Positions 24,997 to 32,920 of a DNA stretch of 64,000 nucleotides are shown here, one piece after another (within the stretch, counting starts at the first letter, position 1; each line of letters begins with the position of its first letter). Origin of the DNA: Streptomyces griseicoloratus (GTDB lineage Bacteria; Actinomycetota; Actinomycetes; Streptomycetales; Streptomycetaceae); the NCBI RefSeq assembly GCF_014534645.1, contig NZ_JACVQF010000234.1, forward strand, positions 120,484 to 184,483, given 5' to 3'. The position numbers were made by a program, and so were the translations under genes. The notes beneath the pieces were generated by a model. The model saw only the letters and a program-made list of their open reading frames with translations. It had not been told where the DNA came from and searched no databases.

Positions 24997-26202
24997 ATGA
25001 CCGTGTGGGACGACCTCGTCGGGCAGGAGAAGGTGAGCGAGCAGCTCGCCGCCGCGGCCCGGGACGCCGACGCCTTCGTCACCGCCGCCGCGGCCGACGG
25101 CCCTCTGCCGGAGGCGTCGAAGATGACGCACGCCTGGCTGTTCACCGGGCCGCCCGGCGCGGGGGTGACGCAGACGGCCCGGGCCTTCGCCGCCGCGCTG
25201 CAGTGCGTGAGCCCCGACCGAGCCCTCGGAGCCGCCCCCGGCTGCGGCTTCTGCGACGGCTGCCACACGGCCCTCGTCGGCACCCACGCGGACGTCAGCA
25301 CGGTCGCCGCCGTCGGCACGCAGATCCTCGCCGAGGACATGCGCGACACCGTCCGAAAGTCGTTCACCTCGCCCGCGAGCGGCCGCTGGCAGATCATCCT
25401 CGTCGAGGACGCCGAGCGGCTGAACGAGAGATCCGCCAACGCCGTCCTCAAGGCGGTGGAGGAACCGGCCCCCCGCACGGTCTGGCTGCTGTGCGCCCCC
25501 TCCATCGAGGACGTGCTGCCCACGATCCGCTCCCGCTGCCGCCACCTGAACCTGCGCACGCCCTCGGTCGACGCCGTCGCCGACATGCTCGTACGCCGCG
25601 AGGGGATCGAGCCGGACGTCGCCGCGGCGGTGGCCCGGGCCACCCAGGGCCACGTCGACCGGGCCCGCCGGCTGGCCACCGACCCGGCCGCCCGCGACCG
25701 CCGGGCGGCCGTGCTGAAGCTGCCGCTGCGGATCGAGGACGTCGGCGGCGCGCTCAAGGCGGCCCAGGAACTGGTCGACGCGGCGTCGGAGGACGCCAAG
25801 CAGCTCGCCGAGGAGATGGACGCCAAGGAGACCGAGGAGCTGAAGGCGGCACTGGGCGCGGCCCAGGGCGGCCGCCTGCCACGCGGCACGGCGGGCGTCA
25901 TGAACGACCTGGAGAAGATGCAGAAGCGCCGCAGAACACGCACGCAGCGCGACAGCCTGGACCTCGCCCTGACCGACCTCACCGGCTTCTACCGCGACGT
26001 CCTCGCCCTCCAGCTGGGCTCCCGCGTGGCGATCGCCAACGCCGACTCCGAGGACGCCCTGGAGCGCCTTGCCCGCGGCAGCTCCCCGGAGTCCACCCTC
26101 CGCCGTATCGAGGCGATCGCCGCCTGCCGTGACGCCCTCGACCGCAATGTGGCCCCGCTGCTCGCCGTCGAGGCGATGACGATGGCCCTGAGAGCGGGGT
26201 GA
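24997..26202 (+). CDS. holB: DNA polymerase III delta-prime subunit
   Basis: The 401-residue AAA+ clamp-loader subunit begins MTVWDDLVGQEKVSEQL. Its Walker A reads GPPGAGVTQTA and lacks the lysine, so it should not hydrolyse ATP, as expected for delta-prime. A four-cysteine zinc module (CVSPD...CGFCDGC, about 69-89) and a Walker B-like VEDAERLNERSANAVLKAVEEP follow, with a sensor-1 segment SRCRHL. Together with DnaX and delta it loads the sliding clamp. It starts 92 bases after tmk, the same order as in many bacteria. Confidence 0.95.
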   Translation: MTVWDDLVGQEKVSEQLAAAARDADAFVTAAAADGPLPEASKMTHAWLFTGPPGAGVTQTARAFAAALQCVSPDRALGAAPGCGFCDGCHTALVGTHADVSTVAAVGTQILAEDMRDTVRKSFTSPASGRWQIILVEDAERLNERSANAVLKAVEEPAPRTVWLLCAPSIEDVLPTIRSRCRHLNLRTPSVDAVADMLVRREGIEPDVAAAVARATQGHVDRARRLATDPAARDRRAAVLKLPLRIEDVGGALKAAQELVDAASEDAKQLAEEMDAKETEELKAALGAAQGGRLPRGTAGVMNDLEKMQKRRRTRTQRDSLDLALTDLTGFYRDVLALQLGSRVAIANADSEDALERLARGSSPESTLRRIEAIAACRDALDRNVAPLLAVEAMTMALRAG

Positions 26203-26338
26203 ACGAAGGGCTCCGGGCGAAGGACCCCGACGAAGGACTCCCGACGAAGGACTCCGGACGCGGTTGACGGCATAACTCGTATGAGGCACATGGGCCACGC
26301 AGAGCGCGTGATCCAATGCGGAGAGTTACGCTCACAGA

Positions 26339-27931
26339 ATGTACACAAGGCGCACTCATCGCAGGACCCGTACCGCAGCCATCGTCATGGCCGCCGCGCT
26401 GCTCGCCACCGCCTGCTCGTCCGGGGGTGCGATGTCCGCCAGCCCGGCGGCGGACGCCGGCGGGCCGACGGAGGCGCCGCCGCTGGCCGCGCTGCCGCAG
26501 GCGACCCCGCCCGCGCTGGCGTCGTACTACGGGCAGAAGCTGAACTGGCGCGACTGCGGGGTCCCCGGCTTCCAGTGCGCCACGATGAAGGCGCCGCTCG
26601 ACTACGCGAAGCCGGCCGGCGGGGACATCCGGCTCGCCGTGGCCCGCAAGAAGGCCACCGGCCCCGGTGAGCGGCTGGGTTCGCTGCTGGTGAACCCGGG
26701 CGGACCGGGCGGCTCGGCGATCGACTACCTCCAGAGTTACGCGGGGATCGCCTACCCCGAGGAGGTCCGCGCCCGGTACGACCTGGTGGCGGTCGACCCG
26801 CGGGGCGTGGCCCGCAGCGAGCCCGTGGAGTGCCTCGACGGGCGGGAGATGGACGCGTACACGCAGACGGACGTCACCCCGGACGACGAGCGCGAGACGG
26901 GAGAACTCGTCGACGCCTACAAGAAGTTCGCCGAGGGCTGCGGCTCGGACGCGCCGACGCTGCTGCGCCATGTGTCGACCGTCGAGGCGGCCCGGGACAT
27001 GGACGTCCTGCGGTCCGTGCTGGGCGACGAGAAGCTGAACTACGTCGGAGCCTCGTACGGCACGTTCCTCGGCGCGACGTACGCGGGGCTCTTCCCGCGC
27101 CGGGCGGGCCGGCTGGTGCTGGACGGCGCGATGGACCCCTCGCTGCCGGCCCTCCGGCTGAACCTGGAGCAGACCGCGGGCTTCGAGACGGCGTTCCAGT
27201 CGTTCGCGAAGGACTGCGTACGGCAGCCCGGCTGCCCGCTCGGCGGCCCGGGCACGTCCCCCGACCAGGTCGGCAAGAACCTGAAGGCGTTCTTCGAGAA
27301 GCTGGACGCCGAACCGGCCCCCACGGGCGACGCCGCCGGCCGCCGGCTCACCGAGTCCCTGGCCACCACCGGCGTGATCGCGGCGATGTACGACGAGGCC
27401 GCCTGGCCGCAGCTGCGCGAGGCGCTGGCGTCGGCGATGAAGGCGAACAACGGCGCCGGGCTGCTGGCCCTGGCCGACAGCTACTACGAGCGCGAGCCCG
27501 ACGGCGACTACAGCAACCTCATGTTCGCCAACGCCGCCGTGAACTGCCTCGACCTCCCCCCGGCCTTCTCCTCCCCGGACGGCGTGCGGGCCGTGCTCCC
27601 CGACTTCGAGAAGGCGTCCCCCGTCTTCGGTGAGGGCCTCGCCTGGTCCTCCCTGAACTGCGCGTACTGGCCGGTGGAGCCCAAGGGCGAGCCGCACCGC
27701 ATCGAGGCCGCCGGCGCGTCCCCGATCGTCGTGGTCGGCACCACGCGTGACCCGGCCACCCCGTACCGCTGGGCCCAGGCCCTGGCCGGCCAGCTGTCCT
27801 CCGGCCGCCTGCTCACCTACGACGGCGACGGCCACACGGCCTTCGGCCGCGGCAGCAGCTGCATCGACTCCACGATCAACGCCTACCTCCTGCGCGGCAC
27901 CGCGCCGAAGGACGGAAAGCGCTGCTCGTAG
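26339..27931 (+). CDS. Secreted alpha/beta-hydrolase peptidase (tripeptidyl aminopeptidase-like)
   Basis: The 530-residue precursor has an Arg-rich start (MYTRRTHRRTRT), a hydrophobic core and a lipobox-like LLATAC, so it is likely a lipoprotein with Cys near 24. The oxyanion region NPGGPGGSAID and the nucleophile elbow GASYGTFLGATYAG (Ser in G-A-S-Y-G) identify an S33-type alpha/beta hydrolase. The acid and His of the triad are likely in TTRDPATP and GDGHTAF near the C-terminus. This family removes tripeptides or short acyl peptides outside the cell. ATG 26339 has GGAGAG upstream; an array of GAAGGACTCC-like repeats lies in the preceding gap. Confidence 0.9.
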   Translation: MYTRRTHRRTRTAAIVMAAALLATACSSGGAMSASPAADAGGPTEAPPLAALPQATPPALASYYGQKLNWRDCGVPGFQCATMKAPLDYAKPAGGDIRLAVARKKATGPGERLGSLLVNPGGPGGSAIDYLQSYAGIAYPEEVRARYDLVAVDPRGVARSEPVECLDGREMDAYTQTDVTPDDERETGELVDAYKKFAEGCGSDAPTLLRHVSTVEAARDMDVLRSVLGDEKLNYVGASYGTFLGATYAGLFPRRAGRLVLDGAMDPSLPALRLNLEQTAGFETAFQSFAKDCVRQPGCPLGGPGTSPDQVGKNLKAFFEKLDAEPAPTGDAAGRRLTESLATTGVIAAMYDEAAWPQLREALASAMKANNGAGLLALADSYYEREPDGDYSNLMFANAAVNCLDLPPAFSSPDGVRAVLPDFEKASPVFGEGLAWSSLNCAYWPVEPKGEPHRIEAAGASPIVVVGTTRDPATPYRWAQALAGQLSSGRLLTYDGDGHTAFGRGSSCIDSTINAYLLRGTAPKDGKRCS

Positions 27932-28039
27932 CCGCTTCCGCCCGCCCCGGAGGCCCGGCCTCCGGGGCGCGTGCGAAGCACCCCCGGAAACTGTGTAGAC
28001 TTACGGACGTTGCTGATCGCACCATGGTGCGGACGGCGC

Positions 28040-28116
28040 GCCGCCTTAGCTCAGATGGCCAGAGCAACGCACTCGTAATGCGTAGGTCTCGGGTTCGAAT
28101 CCCGAAGGCGGCTCCA
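28040..28116 (+). tRNA. tRNA-Thr, anticodon CGT
   Basis: The acceptor stem GCCGCCT (28040-28046) pairs with AGGCGGC (28106-28112). The anticodon arm ACGCA-CTCGTAA-TGCGT gives anticodon CGT, which reads ACG (Thr). The T arm carries GGTTCGAAT. The 3' CCA is encoded (28114-28116). No repeated 3' end, as an integrated element would leave, was seen in the window. Confidence 0.95.
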
Positions 28117-28120
28117 GTGG

Positions 28121-28157
28121 AAGGCCAGGTCACCTCGATGGTGACCTGGCCTTTTTT
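28121..28157 (+). terminator. Intrinsic terminator of the tRNA gene
   Basis: A perfect 14-bp stem AAGGCCAGGTCACC / GGTGACCTGGCCTT with a 5-base loop runs straight into a T-tract (28152-28157). It is the most classical terminator in the window. Confidence 0.97.
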
Positions 28158-28292
28158 GTGTCGGCTTCGTGCCGGCGGGGGCGGTCGGCAGTTCGGCTCG
28201 GTGGCCGGAACGCGTATGCCACGCGTCCGTGCTGTGAACGGTTAGCATCGCGCGAACGTCATAGCTGTCGTCGGGCGGAAGAGGGTGAGGGC

Positions 28293-29207
28293 ATGGGGGA
28301 GGCCGTCGTGGCCGGCGGGGGGCCGAGGATCGCCGTGGCCGTGGTGACCATGGGCAACCGGCCCGCCGAGGTCGACGCCCTGCTGGAATCCGTGGCCAAG
28401 CAGGACGTGCCGCCCGCGCGGATCGTGATCGTCGGCAACGGCTGCCCGCTGCCCGAGTTCGCCGAGCGCCTGTCGCTGCCCGGCGAGGTCACGCCGATCG
28501 AGCTCGACGAGAACCTCGGCTGCCCCGGCGGACGGAACGTGGCCCTCGCCCGGCTGCGGGAGTTCGGCGACGTGGACGTCGTCGTGGAGCTGGACGACGA
28601 CGGGCTGCTCGTCGACGCCGACGTGCTGCGCCGGGTCCGGGACCTGTTCGCCGCCGACGACCGGCTCGGCATCGTCGGCTTCCGGATCGCCGACGAGAAC
28701 GGCGAGACCCAGCAGCGGCACGTGCCCCGGGTCGGCTCCTCGGACCCGATGCGAGGCGGATACGTCACCGGGTTCCTCGGCGGAGGGCACGCGTTCCGGT
28801 CGGCCATGCTCGACGAGATCGGCGACTGGCCGGCCCGGTTCTTCTTCGCGCACGAGGAGACCGATCTGGCCTGGCGCGCGGCCGACGCGGGCTGGCGGAT
28901 CCTGTACGCCCCCGAACTGCTGCTCCAGCACCCGAAGACGTCGCCCGCCCGGCACGCCATCTACTTCCGGGTCAACGCGCGCAACCGGGTCTGGCTCGCC
29001 CGGCGCAGGCTGCCGCTGCTGCTCATCCCCGTCCACCTCGGCGTGTGGGTGCTGCTCACCCTGGCCCGGAACCGGTCGCTCGGCGGGCTGCGGGCCTGGT
29101 TCGGCGGGTTCGTGGAAGGGATGCGGGAACCGGCGGGCGAGCGGCGGCCCATGCGCTGGCGCACGGTGTGGCGGCTCACGCGACTGGGACGGCCACCCGT
29201 CATCTGA
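28293..29207 (+). CDS. Family 2 glycosyltransferase
   Basis: The 304-residue protein has a GT-A fold. The nucleotide-binding start is RIAVAVVTMGNRPAEVDALLESV; ENLGCPGGRN follows, with the metal-binding region VVELDDDGLL near residue 105. GGGHAFRS and HEETDLAWRAADAG (about 190) form the acceptor and catalytic-base part typical of rhamnosyl/GT2 enzymes. A hydrophobic helix near residue 240 may hold it to the membrane. The sugar donor and acceptor cannot be read. It is flanked by two strong terminators and is therefore monocistronic. Confidence 0.85.
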   Translation: MGEAVVAGGGPRIAVAVVTMGNRPAEVDALLESVAKQDVPPARIVIVGNGCPLPEFAERLSLPGEVTPIELDENLGCPGGRNVALARLREFGDVDVVVELDDDGLLVDADVLRRVRDLFAADDRLGIVGFRIADENGETQQRHVPRVGSSDPMRGGYVTGFLGGGHAFRSAMLDEIGDWPARFFFAHEETDLAWRAADAGWRILYAPELLLQHPKTSPARHAIYFRVNARNRVWLARRRLPLLLIPVHLGVWVLLTLARNRSLGGLRAWFGGFVEGMREPAGERRPMRWRTVWRLTRLGRPPVI

Positions 29208-29233
29208 CGGGCGCGGCGGCCGGGGCGGACAGG

Positions 29234-29276
29234 ACGAGGGCCCCGGTCGTTCACCTCCGCCGACCGGGGCCCTCGT
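29234..29276 (+). terminator. Terminator of the glycosyltransferase gene
   Basis: A perfect 16-bp stem ACGAGGGCCCCGGTCG / CGACCGGGGCCCTCGT with an 11-base loop, 26 bases after the stop. Confidence 0.9.
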
Positions 29277-29354
29277 GCGTCCCCGGATCCGGCCACGGCA
29301 GCGACACTCCCCCGAGCAACGCGTCTTACGCGCGCACCCCCGGGCCAGATCCGA

Positions 29355-29411
29355 TGATGTGATCACATCAGGCCTTGCCAACGAATCGCTAACATATGGC
29401 CAACGATTCGC
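29355..29411 (+). promoter_or_regulatory. Palindrome plus 22-bp-spaced direct repeats upstream of the SARP gene
   Basis: TGATGTGATCACATCA (29355-29370) is a perfect 16-bp palindrome of the kind bound by dimeric regulators. It is followed by the direct repeats GCCAACGAATCGC (29377-29389) and GCCAACGATTCGC (29399-29411), 12 of 13 bases identical and starting exactly 22 bp apart. SARP-type activators bind direct repeats at 11- or 22-bp spacing, so autoregulation is plausible. Confidence 0.5.
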
Positions 29412-29476
29412 GGCCCAGGGGGCCGTCGTGGCGAACCGGCGGAGAACCGCCGAGAGGAAGGCTGTGGAGCGGTGTG

Positions 29477-32400
29477 ATGCGGTACCGGCTGCGGTTCGGA
29501 CTGCTGGGACCGCCGGTCGTCTACGACGCCCGGGGTGACGCCGACGGCCACGGCGGGCACATGCCCGGCCCCAAGACAAGGGTTCTTCTGGCCGCGCTGC
29601 TGCTGGAGGCGGGGCGGGCCGTGTCCATCGAGTCGCTCAAGGAGGCACTGTGGGGTGGCGCTCCGCCGCTGTCCGCGCAGGCGTCGCTGCACAACCACGT
29701 GACCCGGCTGCGGCGGCTGCTCGACGAACCCGGCCGGTTGCGGACCGTTCCCTCCGGGTACCTCCTGCGGGTCGACGAGGGCGAGTTGGACGTGCACGCC
29801 TTCGAGGCCCACGCGGCCGAGGCGCGGGCCGCGCAGGCGGAGGGTGACCCGGCGCGGGTCGTCCGCGCGGTCACGGCCGCGCTGGCACTGTGGCGCGGCG
29901 CACCGCTCGCCGGCTTGCCGGCCGAGGTGGGCGGGTACGCGTTCGCGCAGCGCCTGAGGGAGACGCGGCTGCTGCTCCTGGAGTGGCGGTACGACGCCGA
30001 GCTGGCTCTTGGCGGCGACCGACTGGAGTCCCTCGTACCGGAGTTGGCGGCGCTCGCGGCCGAGTATCCGCTGCGGGAGGCGTACCACCGTCAGCTGATG
30101 CTGGCCCTGCACCGGACCGGCCGCCGGGCCGAGGCGCTGGCCGTCCATCGCGATCTGCGCGCCCGCCTCGTCGAGGATCTCGGCATCGAGCCGGGTCCCG
30201 CGGTGCGGATCGCTCACGTGGAGGTGCTGCGCGAGGCGACGCCGGTCCCGGGGACCACGGCGGTTCCGGAGGCTCCAGAGGCCACGGCGGGTGCGGGACC
30301 GGGGCCTGCCGGGTGCGGGTGCGCCGCCGCGGGCGGTTCCGGTCACCCGCGCGGGGGTTGTCCGGGTGGTTCCGTCGCGGATGGTTCTGCTTCGGACGGT
30401 TGCGTGGCGGGCGGTTCCGGCTCGTTCGGCTCTGGCTCGGGCGGTTCTGCTTCGGGCGGTTCTCCTTCGGATGGTTTCGTTGCGGGCCGCTCCGGCTCGG
30501 GTGGTTGTGCTTCGGGCGGCTCCGCCCCGTACGACGCCGACCCGCCCGGAGACTCGGCGGCCACGCGCCCAGCCGACGCCTCCGCCCCGGACCCCGCTTC
30601 CGCATCAGTCCCCGACTCCGCCCCCGCCGCGCCCCCCGTCCCCCCGGCCCCCCGCCCCGCACAGCTCCCGCCCCCGCCCGCGCACTTCACCGGCCGCGCT
30701 GCCCTGCGCGACGAACTGCTCCGGGCGCTCGCCCCCGGGCCGCACCCACGCGTCACGGTCATCAGCGGTATGGCCGGCGTCGGCAAGAGTGCGCTCGCGC
30801 TGCATGTCGCCCATCGGCTGAAGGAACGTTTCACCGATGGGCAGTTGTACGTCAACCTCCACGGCGCCACCCCCGGCATGGCCCCCCTGACCCCCGCTCA
30901 GGCACTCACCGCGCTGCTCCGCGACCTCGGGGCCGATCCACGGACCATCCCCGAACGTCCCGACGCCGCCTCCGCGTTGCTGCGCTCGCTGCTGGCGCCG
31001 ACGCGCACGCTCCTGGTGCTGGACGACGCCGAGAGCGCAGCGCAGGTGCGTCCGCTGCTGCCGGCGGGCCCCGGCTGCGCGGTGATCGTCACCAGCCGTT
31101 CGCCGCTCACCGCGCTGGACGGGGCTCGTCGCTTCCCGCTCGCGCCGCTGTCCGGCGAGGAGAGCGCGGCCCTGCTGCGCGCGGCCTCCGGGCGCGAGGG
31201 CCGGGAAGGACGTGACGGCCGGGACGGCCTCGGCGGACTGGGCGCCGGCCACCCCCTCGTCGAACTCACCGGCCGCCTCCCGCTCGCCCTGCGCGTCGTG
31301 GCCGCCCGGCTCGCCGCCCGCCGCGCCCTGACCCCGGACGTGCTCGCCGGACAACTGACCGCCACGGAGGGCAGGCTGAACCATCTGGAGTACGACGACC
31401 TCAGCGTGCGCCGTTCCCTGGCCGTGGCGCACGACGCCCTCGCCGCCTCCGACCGCGAGGCCGACCGGGACGCGGCCGAGGCGCTGCGCCGCATCGGCGC
31501 CCTGGACCTGCCGGCGTACGGCGTGCCGCTGATGGCCCGTCTCCTCGGCGCCGACGAGCACCGCGCCGGGACCGCGCTCGACCGCCTCGTCGACGTGGCC
31601 CTGCTGGAGGAGACCTCCTACGGCCGCTACGCACCCCACGACCTGGTGCGCGAGTTCGCCCGGGAGGTCGCGCGGCCCGCCGACGGCACCGCCGCCGTCG
31701 GCGCCGCCCTGCGCTGGTACGCCGCCGTCGCCGAACGCGTCCTCACTGCGATCGTCGAACCCGGCATCGACCAGGACGACCGTCGCCGCCCCACCGCGGC
31801 GCAGCCGGCCGGGCACGCGGCGGAGGTCGCCTCCGTCCCGGCCTTCGCCTGCCCCGAGGACGCCTTCGCCTGGGGCGACCTGGAGCTGGCGAACGTCGTC
31901 GCGCTCGTCGAGCGGTACGGCGGCGTCGACGGTGAGGACGACGGTGAGGACGGCGGCGGGGCCGGCAGCGCGGGCGTTCGCGACGGGGGCCGGCGCCACG
32001 GAGCACGGCCCGACGACCGGGGGACCCGTGACCTCGCCGTTCTCGTCCGCATGCTCTTCCCGTACGTGCAGCGCAGCGGCCGGGTCGCCGAGATGGAGGT
32101 GCTCGGCCGGGCCGCCCTCGGCCTCGCCCGGCGCCTGGGCGACAAGGCAGCCGAGGCCTACGCCCTGGGCGACCTCGCGGGCCTGCACTTCCTCACGGGC
32201 CGGCACAGCGACGCCCTCGCCCTCAACGACCGGTCGCTGGCGCTCTGGCGACGGCTCGTCACGGACTCCCGCATCCGCCGCTGCCTCAACAACCGCGGCC
32301 TGCTCCTGGAAGTGCTGGGCCGCTACGAGGAGTCGGACCAGGCGCTGCGCCAGAGCCTCGAGTACTCGCGGCGGCTCAACGACCCCCATGGCGAGGCGAT

Positions 32401-32914
32401 CACCCGCAGCCACCTCGGCAACCTCTACGAGCACACCGATGCACGGGCCGCCATCGAGCAGCACCGGCGTTCGCTCGCCATCGGCGACGAGATCGGGAAC
32501 GTGATCGTGCAGCATTCCGCGCACTGCAACATCGGCTACGCCCACCTGACCCTCGGCGAACCGGCCGCGGCGGCGGAGCACTTCGAGGAGAGCCTGCGCA
32601 TTCTGGGCGGCCACGGCGACTGGCACGGCGAATCGCAGACCCGGCTCGGTCTCGTCCGCGCCCTGCGCCTGCTCGGCCGCACCGAACGCGCCGACCGCGA
32701 GTGCGCGGAACTGCTGAGGCGCGCCGACGCCCGCGCCGACTGCTACACCGGGGGCCTCGCCCGCCACCAGCGCGGGCTCCTGCTGCGGGAACGCGGCCTC
32801 GACCGGGAGGCGTACGAGCAGTGGCGGGCGGCCCTGGCCGCCCTGGACGGCACGGACGCGAAGGCGGTGGTGGCTCAGCTGCGGGAGCTGCTGGCCGCCG
32901 CCGACGCCGGCTGA
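29477..32914 (+). CDS. SARP-type regulator with NB-ARC and TPR domains (AfsR-like architecture)
   Basis: From ATG 29477 the product has 1145 residues: a winged-helix DNA-binding domain (MRYRLRFGLLGPP..., about 1-90), a BTAD domain (about 95-245, including YHRQLMLALHRTGRRAEAL), and a Gly/Ser/Pro-rich linker (about 260-405). Then come an NB-ARC ATPase with P-loop GMAGVGKS at 431-438 and TLLVLDDAES as Walker B, and a C-terminal TPR region (about 860-1140). Such proteins activate secondary-metabolite or developmental genes; the target is unknown. The frame also has an ATG at 29396, but that lies between the direct repeats of the probable control region, so 29477 is preferred. It converges with the polymerase gene, 6 bases apart. 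Confidence 0.88.
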   Translation: MRYRLRFGLLGPPVVYDARGDADGHGGHMPGPKTRVLLAALLLEAGRAVSIESLKEALWGGAPPLSAQASLHNHVTRLRRLLDEPGRLRTVPSGYLLRVDEGELDVHAFEAHAAEARAAQAEGDPARVVRAVTAALALWRGAPLAGLPAEVGGYAFAQRLRETRLLLLEWRYDAELALGGDRLESLVPELAALAAEYPLREAYHRQLMLALHRTGRRAEALAVHRDLRARLVEDLGIEPGPAVRIAHVEVLREATPVPGTTAVPEAPEATAGAGPGPAGCGCAAAGGSGHPRGGCPGGSVADGSASDGCVAGGSGSFGSGSGGSASGGSPSDGFVAGRSGSGGCASGGSAPYDADPPGDSAATRPADASAPDPASASVPDSAPAAPPVPPAPRPAQLPPPPAHFTGRAALRDELLRALAPGPHPRVTVISGMAGVGKSALALHVAHRLKERFTDGQLYVNLHGATPGMAPLTPAQALTALLRDLGADPRTIPERPDAASALLRSLLAPTRTLLVLDDAESAAQVRPLLPAGPGCAVIVTSRSPLTALDGARRFPLAPLSGEESAALLRAASGREGREGRDGRDGLGGLGAGHPLVELTGRLPLALRVVAARLAARRALTPDVLAGQLTATEGRLNHLEYDDLSVRRSLAVAHDALAASDREADRDAAEALRRIGALDLPAYGVPLMARLLGADEHRAGTALDRLVDVALLEETSYGRYAPHDLVREFAREVARPADGTAAVGAALRWYAAVAERVLTAIVEPGIDQDDRRRPTAAQPAGHAAEVASVPAFACPEDAFAWGDLELANVVALVERYGGVDGEDDGEDGGGAGSAGVRDGGRRHGARPDDRGTRDLAVLVRMLFPYVQRSGRVAEMEVLGRAALGLARRLGDKAAEAYALGDLAGLHFLTGRHSDALALNDRSLALWRRLVTDSRIRRCLNNRGLLLEVLGRYEESDQALRQSLEYSRRLNDPHGEAITRSHLGNLYEHTDARAAIEQHRRSLAIGDEIGNVIVQHSAHCNIGYAHLTLGEPAAAAEHFEESLRILGGHGDWHGESQTRLGLVRALRLLGRTERADRECAELLRRADARADCYTGGLARHQRGLLLRERGLDREAYEQWRAALAALDGTDAKAVVAQLRELLAAADAG

Positions 32915-32920
32915 CGCCGG

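Noticed and set aside
25120-25180. HolB as a broken gene because the Walker A lysine is missing
   Set aside because: Delta-prime subunits normally lack a working P-loop, so this is expected and not a defect.
28040-28116. An integrated element at tRNA-Thr
   Set aside because: No integrase, no excisionase and no repeat of the tRNA 3' end was found in the window, and the terminator follows directly.
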